Assembly (NCBI RefSeq): GCF_002093115.1
Contig: NZ_NAAD01000001.1
Location: 124,001-188,000 of the forward strand
From: Geothermobacter hydrogeniphilus
GTDB lineage: Bacteria; Desulfobacterota; Desulfuromonadia; Desulfuromonadales; Geothermobacteraceae
Direction: 5' to 3'
Length of the DNA: 64,000 nt
The notes under the pieces were generated by a model, which did not search any database, was not told the DNA's origin, and saw nothing but the letters and a program-made list of their open reading frames with translations. Every line of letters starts with the position of its first letter. The stretch's first letter is position 1. Below are positions 59,668 through 64,000 of the stretch, piece by piece. Made by a program: the position numbers and the translations under genes.

Positions 59668-60671
59668 TGGGGTCAGGTTTGACTTTCTGCTCTCCCGAGG
59701 TATCCTGTTCGCATGCCCCGTAAACCCCGCATTCATTTTCCCGGCGCGGTCTATCACGTCATGCTGCGCGGCAATGCCGGCGATCCGGTATTTTTCAATG
59801 ATCAGGACCGGTTTCGCTTCTACCTCTTTCTGCAACAGGCCATCGAAAAATTTCACTGCCGCATTCATGGCTTTTGCCTGATGGATAACCATATCCACCT
59901 GATTGTCCAGGTCGCGGAAATACCCCTTTCACGGGTGATGCAAAACATCTCTCTGCGTTACACCAAGTGGATCAATTATTCCCAGGGGCGCGTCGGGCAC
60001 CTTTTTCAGGGACGCTACAAGGCTCTTCTGATCGATGCAGACGCCTATCTGCTGCAACTCGTCGGCTACGTTCATCTCAATCCGGTGCGGGCGGGAATGA
60101 CAACTGTGCCGGAGCAGTATCGCTGGAGCGGGCACCTCGCTTATCTTGGCAGAGACGAGATCTCCTGGCTCACCACCGACTGGGTCCTTTCGCAGTTCTC
60201 GCCAAACCTCGCAAGAGCACGCCAAGGCTATGAGGAATATGTCCTCAATCATCTGGAAGAGGGGAAACAGGCGAAGTATCACTCCGGCACCGTTGAAGGA
60301 ATTATTCTCGGAGAAGACCATTTTGCCGAAGAGGCCCTGCGGCACGTGGCCTGCGATATGGCGCCACGCTACTCAGTCGTGGATATCGTTTCCGGCGTCT
60401 GCCAGGCCTACTCGGTGGACATTGAACAGCTTCGGGCCACCGGCAAACAGCGGCCGTTCACCGAGGCGCGCGCTCTCGCGGCCTGCATGGTTCTGGAAGC
60501 CCCGCACCTGACTTTGACCGAACTCGGCAAAAAACTGAATCGCACGGTGGTCCCCCTCGGCCGTGCAGCCCGCAAGCTGGCACAAAGGATTGAGAAAGAC
60601 CCTGAGCTGAGGAAACGGAAAACGGAAGTCATCGAGGTTTTGAAAAAGGCAGAAAGTCAGACCTGACCCCA
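59668..60671 (+). mobile_element. REP-associated transposase element with imperfect terminal inverted repeats
   Basis: A 23-base repeat at 59,668-59,690 (TGGGGTCAGGTTTGACTTTC...) matches the reverse complement of 60,649-60,671 with one mismatch, bracketing one transposase gene. Beyond it an 18-base unit, GACCTGACCCCATTTGTT, occurs twice in tandem (60,660-60,695). The structure fits a RAYT (REP-associated tyrosine transposase) domestic element or an IS200-like relative. The flanking 29-base duplication suggests recent movement. Confidence 0.7.
59713..60666 (+). CDS. REP-associated tyrosine transposase (IS200-like TnpA_REP) with DnaA-like C-terminus
   Basis: 317 residues. The Y1 transposase (HUH) domain is at residues 1-150: YHVMLRGNAG, FCLMDNHIHLIVQV (His-hydrophobic-His), and DADAYLLQLVGYVHLNPVRAG with the Y1-type tyrosine region. 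The N-terminus MPRKPRIHFPGAVYHV is typical of RAYTs. The C-terminal ~100 residues (YSVVDIVSGVCQAYSV, EARALAACMVLEAP) resemble the DnaA C-terminal helix-turn-helix, a known extension in this family. It cuts and joins single-stranded DNA at palindromes. The CDS lies inside the repeats listed above. Confidence 0.9.
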   Translation: MPRKPRIHFPGAVYHVMLRGNAGDPVFFNDQDRFRFYLFLQQAIEKFHCRIHGFCLMDNHIHLIVQVAEIPLSRVMQNISLRYTKWINYSQGRVGHLFQGRYKALLIDADAYLLQLVGYVHLNPVRAGMTTVPEQYRWSGHLAYLGRDEISWLTTDWVLSQFSPNLARARQGYEEYVLNHLEEGKQAKYHSGTVEGIILGEDHFAEEALRHVACDMAPRYSVVDIVSGVCQAYSVDIEQLRATGKQRPFTEARALAACMVLEAPHLTLTELGKKLNRTVVPLGRAARKLAQRIEKDPELRKRKTEVIEVLKKAESQT

Positions 60672-60694
60672 TTTGTTGACCTGACCCCATTTGT

Positions 60695-60723
60695 TGAAGA
60701 TGCAGGGACGGCGGACCGAGTAG
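60695..60723 (+). repeat. Right copy of 29-base direct duplication
   Basis: 27 of 29 bases match 59,607-59,635, the end of the chemotaxis receptor gene. It lies immediately after the tandem 18-base repeat at the right end of the RAYT element. Confidence 0.8.
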
Positions 60724-60755
60724 TTGAGTTGGTGAGATAGATCCTTCCGTTTGTT

Positions 60756-62003
60756 TTAGCTTGCAAGTTTTGATATTTTCTTCAGTATCTCTTTGTCATC
60801 GCCAAATTTACAAATTGCATCACAATTGTCCTTTAGTTCAGAAAACAATATATAGTGTATTTTAATTTCGCTATTTTTAATAGACGGCCTCTGTAGCTGT
60901 AGCAGTACTTCTTTTTCTCTATTGTCCGGTATTATAAGATACAATGTTGGTGGGTTTTCTTTGAAGGAAAAATGAAGATCGGTAAGTCTTAATATGCCAG
61001 AATAAATAGATGTGCTTTTTTCCACCTCAAACGCACAAGCAATCTTATTTGTTCCTTTTTCAAACCATACAGCATCAATGAGTGTAATGGTTTTGTATGT
61101 ATCTTTGTCTACATCTATCTCTGGAAATTTACCAAGACTGATAAATGACAGGCTTTGACCATTATGGCATTTTGAACGGTCATTGGATGCAGCGATAACA
61201 TCGTATCCTATTGAATTACCTATAGTCATTATGTGGTACTGCATTTCCGTATGAAGGTCTTCCTCCTCAATTTCGCTAATTACTTCTTTATGTCTTTTTT
61301 TAAGTTTCTTTTCAATCTTTGTTCGCTCTTCTTCTGATATATGATCATCACTGACTAATAGTTTCTTTTCGCCAATATCAAACAATAGGCCTGCAAAAGC
61401 ACCTAGGTCATTTGAAAGGTATGGTTTAAACTCATTATTTTTTTCAATTATTATCTCTCTCATTCTTAGATATTCAGTCCATGACCCAAGTTTTATATTG
61501 TCTCTGAATAATGTATTGAATCCATTTACAATGGCAGTATTGAATGGCGGAATAATTGTTGGGTGTAAAAAATATAGAATGCTTGCAACAGCAGGACCTA
61601 GGCCTTTTATTTTCTTTTTGTCAAGCAGAATGATTTCTTTTAATATATGTTCTTCTTTTGTTGCATTTATACATTTTTCTAAAAATTGACCAAAAGCTAA
61701 TTTGTTTTCTTCATTCTCATATATGTCTGGTATTCGTAGTTTAGGCTTCCAGTAAAACGGATGAGATGCACCCTTGAATACCTGCTTTTGTTCTGTGATG
61801 CAATTTAAAACAAATTCTAAAGAAGATCCTTTAAAATCATTGCCGAACTTGCTTGTTTTTATATCTTGTATTACGTCAAATACACCTCTGCGAATTGATC
61901 GAAATGCTTTTAATCTTTCATCATTATTAACAAACCAACTATTATAAACCGTTTCTTGGTCTTCTTTGTAATTTTTTATTATGGATTTAAAATCTTGACT
62001 CAT
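60756..62003 (-). CDS. Putative HhH/PD-(D/E)xK nuclease-like protein (AT-rich)
   Basis: 415 residues. I recognise no named family. Residues ~130-165 (KIKGLGPAVASILYFLHPTIIPPF) look like a helix-hairpin-helix of DNA glycosylase/endonuclease III type. Residues 300-345 have TLIDAVWF (Asp310) and IACAFEVEKSTSI (Glu326/Glu328-Lys329), a PD-(D/E)xK-like active site. A charged coiled segment (EEERTKIEKKLKKRHKEVISEIEEE) links them. This suggests a stand-alone DNA-cleaving defence or restriction enzyme. The gene is strikingly AT-rich in a GC-rich setting and has a palindromic operator candidate upstream, both signs of transfer. Confidence 0.6.
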   Translation of the reverse strand: MSQDFKSIIKNYKEDQETVYNSWFVNNDERLKAFRSIRRGVFDVIQDIKTSKFGNDFKGSSLEFVLNCITEQKQVFKGASHPFYWKPKLRIPDIYENEENKLAFGQFLEKCINATKEEHILKEIILLDKKKIKGLGPAVASILYFLHPTIIPPFNTAIVNGFNTLFRDNIKLGSWTEYLRMREIIIEKNNEFKPYLSNDLGAFAGLLFDIGEKKLLVSDDHISEEERTKIEKKLKKRHKEVISEIEEEDLHTEMQYHIMTIGNSIGYDVIAASNDRSKCHNGQSLSFISLGKFPEIDVDKDTYKTITLIDAVWFEKGTNKIACAFEVEKSTSIYSGILRLTDLHFSFKENPPTLYLIIPDNREKEVLLQLQRPSIKNSEIKIHYILFSELKDNCDAICKFGDDKEILKKISKLAS

Positions 62004-62043
62004 AGTTCATTCCCGTTAGTTCATATTTCTACACAGCAAGGTA

Positions 62044-62061
62044 TTGTTCAGATCTGTACAA
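62044..62061. promoter_or_regulatory. 18-base palindrome upstream of the nuclease-like gene
   Basis: TTGTTCAGATCTGTACAA is a near-perfect inverted repeat (one mismatched pair) about 41 bases before the start of the nuclease-like gene. It is placed like a repressor operator. No regulator gene for it is visible nearby. Confidence 0.45.
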
Positions 62062-62364
62062 TCTGCCAACTCTCTATTCTTTGGCAAAGATAAATTTTGA
62101 CAACACTTAAGTTCCGAACTGGATCTCAGAAAAAAGTTGAATATTTACGATAAGGATAACTCCGGGGCTATCAAAGCTTCTATCATGTCCATTCCTATCT
62201 GCTATAGCCCCTCCGGCCACTGTGCGACACGGTGATATTCTCCCGGCTGTACCACCCGTTCCCAGACGGGGAGGGCTATGCGGGGTTGCCGCGCAAGCGG
62301 ATTGGGAGGCCCTGCCGCAGTGTTCGCTTTCACGGCAAATGACTACAGCGATAAATGTTCGGGG

Positions 62365-62448
62365 TTACGATGATATTTTCATGAGGAGCCACAGGCATAC
62401 CCCGGCGATCAACAGACCAACTCCAATAAAGAGAAAATAAAGGAGCAT
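62365..62448 (-). CDS. Possible 27-residue membrane peptide
   Basis: On the minus strand ATG 62448 opens a 27-codon frame almost entirely hydrophobic (LLYFLFIGVGLLIAGVCLWL) ending KISS. A GGGGGGGGACTGAAA stretch directly upstream is a good ribosome site. I recognise no family; it could be a small toxin-like or regulatory membrane peptide, or chance. The rest of 62,004-62,586 shows nothing else I can support. Confidence 0.3.
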   Translation of the reverse strand: MLLYFLFIGVGLLIAGVCLWLLMKISS

Positions 62449-62586
62449 TTTCAGTCCCCCCCCCCTGCAACTGACTATGGACTTGAGGGGGACTATTTTA
62501 CTCTCGGGTTCTCAAAAAAATCTCAAATTTTTGGCAGATCAGCTTCCGGTGGTGGAAAAAATGGTGAACCAGGCCCGAAACAGTCA

Positions 62587-63837
62587 TCATTTCACGACGG
62601 GAATGCAGTTCCACTTCGTCGTATAGGCCGGTGACAGATGCTCCTGCCGCATGAACCAGTCCTTCCGCGGGCGCTGTCCGCCGAACCGGATCATCCCCCG
62701 GCCGTCCCGGTTGATGCTGTCGACGGCCCGCATCAGGTTGTCGTTTCGCCGGTGGTCGGTCCCGGTGTCGAAGAGGTCGAGCTGGAGAATGTCCGGTGAA
62801 CAGAAATCCCCGAGCATGACCCCGGCCTTGGCGTAGCGGCCGCCATTCTTCCAGACCATGTCGAACAGGCGGCTCACCAGGTGCAGAATCTCCAGGGTGT
62901 CGGAACTCGGCCGGGGCAGGGTGCCGGTGGCGGTGTTGCCGTAACCGGTGCCGGTTTCGTCAAACGGGCTGGTGCGGATGAAGACGCTGACCATCCGGGC
63001 CAGCAGTTTTTCCCGGCGCAGCTTTTCCGCCGCCCGGGCGGTAAACTCGCAGACCGCCTCGCGCACCTCGCGGTTATCGGTCAATTTTTCCCCGAAGGAC
63101 CGCGAGCAGACGATCTGTTGTTTCGGCGTCGCCTCCTCCAGCGCGATGCAGTTCTCCCCGTTCAGTTCCCGCACCGTTCTCTCCAGGGTTACGGAAGAGA
63201 GCCGCCTGGCCCGGTGTGGCTCCATCCGCGCCAGGTCCAGAGCCGTCTTCACCCCGCGCCGTTGCAGGACGCGGGTAAGGTTGCGGCCGATCCCCCAGAT
63301 GTCAGAGGCCGGAGTAATCGCCAGCAGCCGTTGCTGCCTGCGCGGGTCGCACAGTTCAACAACCCCCCGGGTCGCCCTGAACCTCTTGGCCGCAGAGTTG
63401 GCCAGTTTCGCCAGGGTCTTGGTCGGGGCGATGCCGATGCTGACCGGAATGCCGACATGCTGTTTCACGGTCGTCCGGATCTGCCGGCCGTAGTCATCCA
63501 GTTTGCCGATGCCGGACAGGTCGAGGAAGGCCTCGTCGATGGAGTAGATCTCCATCCGCGGAGTGAACTGTTCGAGGGTCTGCATCACCCGGGCGGAAAT
63601 GTCGCCGTAGAGGGTGTAGTTGGAGGAAAAGATCCGGATGCCGTGCCGTTTGATGTCGTCCCGGACCTTGAACAGGGGCACTCCCATCCCGATCCCCAGG
63701 GCCTTGGCCTCCGGGCTGCGGGCGACAACGCAGCCGTCGTTGTTGGAGAGCACGACCATGGGAACCTGTTTCAGGTCGGGCCGGAACAGGCGCTCGCAGC
63801 TGCAGTAGAAATTGTTGCAGTCGACCAGGGCGAACAT
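62587..63837 (-). CDS. umuC: DNA polymerase V catalytic subunit UmuC (Y family)
   Basis: 416 residues from ATG 63837; GTG 63843 is also possible and would overlap the umuD stop. Y-family motifs: [21 protein letters not shown] (metal Asp and steric gate), [28 protein letters not shown] (catalytic Asp-Glu), and the HhH regions around [18 protein letters not shown] and [16 protein letters not shown]. UmuC with cleaved UmuD' performs error-prone bypass during the SOS response. The length is close to the E. coli protein (422). It is co-transcribed with umuD, which continues past the window edge. Confidence 0.95.
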   Translation of the reverse strand: MFALVDCNNFYCSCERLFRPDLKQVPMVVLSNNDGCVVARSPEAKALGIGMGVPLFKVRDDIKRHGIRIFSSNYTLYGDISARVMQTLEQFTPRMEIYSIDEAFLDLSGIGKLDDYGRQIRTTVKQHVGIPVSIGIAPTKTLAKLANSAAKRFRATRGVVELCDPRRQQRLLAITPASDIWGIGRNLTRVLQRRGVKTALDLARMEPHRARRLSSVTLERTVRELNGENCIALEEATPKQQIVCSRSFGEKLTDNREVREAVCEFTARAAEKLRREKLLARMVSVFIRTSPFDETGTGYGNTATGTLPRPSSDTLEILHLVSRLFDMVWKNGGRYAKAGVMLGDFCSPDILQLDLFDTGTDHRRNDNLMRAVDSINRDGRGMIRFGGQRPRKDWFMRQEHLSPAYTTKWNCIPVVK

Positions 63838-63839
63838 GG

Positions 63840-64000
63840 TCACGGGTTGCGCAGGGAATGGATGACGGTGGTGACCACGCCGAAGATTTCCAGCTCGGCC
63901 CCGTCCGGGATGGGAACCGGGGCATGCCGGCTGTTCATGGGCACCAGGCGGGTTTCGGGTTTCAGCTCCAGTTTCTTGACGGTCAGCTCGCCGTTGAACT
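63840..64000 (-). CDS. umuD: UmuD C-terminal part (S24 peptidase), cut by window edge
   Basis: The last ~53 codons of a minus-strand frame running in from the right edge: [20 protein letters not shown] and [18 protein letters not shown]. This is the end of a UmuD/LexA-type S24 peptidase; the lysine of LTVKKL is the general base of the Ser-Lys dyad. The nucleophile serine and cleavage site lie outside the window. It sits directly before umuC with a stop/start overlap region, so the pair forms the usual SOS operon. Confidence 0.93.
   Translation of the reverse strand, partial: FNGELTVKKLELKPETRLVPMNSRHAPVPIPDGAELEIFGVVTTVIHSLRNP

Noticed and set aside
1-64000. CRISPR array or cas genes
   Set aside because: No regularly spaced repeats with unique spacers were seen; the only tandem repeat is the 7-base unit at 47,131-47,196.

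Overview
The window looks like a chromosome segment of a free-living, GC-rich Gram-negative bacterium, most likely a deltaproteobacterium of the Desulfuromonas/Geobacter type. This rests on an exosortase (XrtA-type) exopolysaccharide locus with PrsK/PrsR, sigma-54 promoter motifs, an ExbB/ExbD pair, a MaeB-type malic enzyme, a REP-associated transposase and the overall gene mix. No ribosomal RNA or other phylogenetic marker is present, so the assignment is an inference.

Layout. (1) 1-33,909 is one large exopolysaccharide/exosortase locus. It starts with the end of an outer-membrane barrel protein, then a secretion ATPase, polysaccharide deacetylase, formyltransferase-like enzyme, FemAB protein, DegT aminotransferase, exosortase, EpsI, GNAT/CelD-like protein, radical SAM protein, DUF362 protein, ABC flippase-like transporter, many glycosyltransferases, an ATP-grasp protein, an O-antigen-ligase-like protein and a deacetylase/tyrosine-phosphatase fusion. 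It ends with the PrsK sensor kinase and the PrsR sigma-54 activator. Two secreted proteins on the minus strand (a beta-helix protein and a fibronectin type III protein) each have a -24/-12 (sigma-54) promoter motif upstream, suggesting that PrsR switches them on. A block of about 22.3-26.2 kb is strikingly AT-rich, and both of its edges fall inside genes, which suggests a swapped antigen-like cassette. (2) 34,275-41,819 is an accessory region around a tRNA-Val: a truncated hydrolase, an AAA/DUF4143 ATPase, a NERD-domain helicase, a small methyltransferase and a 1,037-residue nuclease-helicase-HTH protein ending in an S24 (LexA/UmuD-like) self-cleaving peptidase domain. The last three genes look like one operon and are the best candidate here for an undescribed defence or DNA-damage system. 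(3) 41,861-55,860 is ordinary housekeeping and envelope genes, mostly on the minus strand: MFS transporter, Cys-cluster protein, lipoprotein, LysE exporter, DUF302, cupins, DksA/TraR, ArfB, a thioredoxin-like/FMN-binding protein, SrkA kinase, BFD-like ferredoxin, haloacid dehalogenase, threonine synthase, malic enzyme, phosphoesterase. (4) 55,908-59,635 holds a HIT protein, ExbB/ExbD and a GAF-containing chemotaxis receptor. (5) 59,607-64,000 holds a REP-associated (RAYT) transposase element with inverted repeats and a flanking duplication, an isolated AT-rich HhH/nuclease-like gene with a palindromic operator candidate, and umuC plus the end of umuD.

In functional terms the first half builds, modifies and exports a surface polysaccharide and sorts partner proteins to the envelope under two-component/sigma-54 control. 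No protein with a classical PEP-CTERM tail is encoded in the window, so the exosortase substrates must lie elsewhere or use a variant signal.
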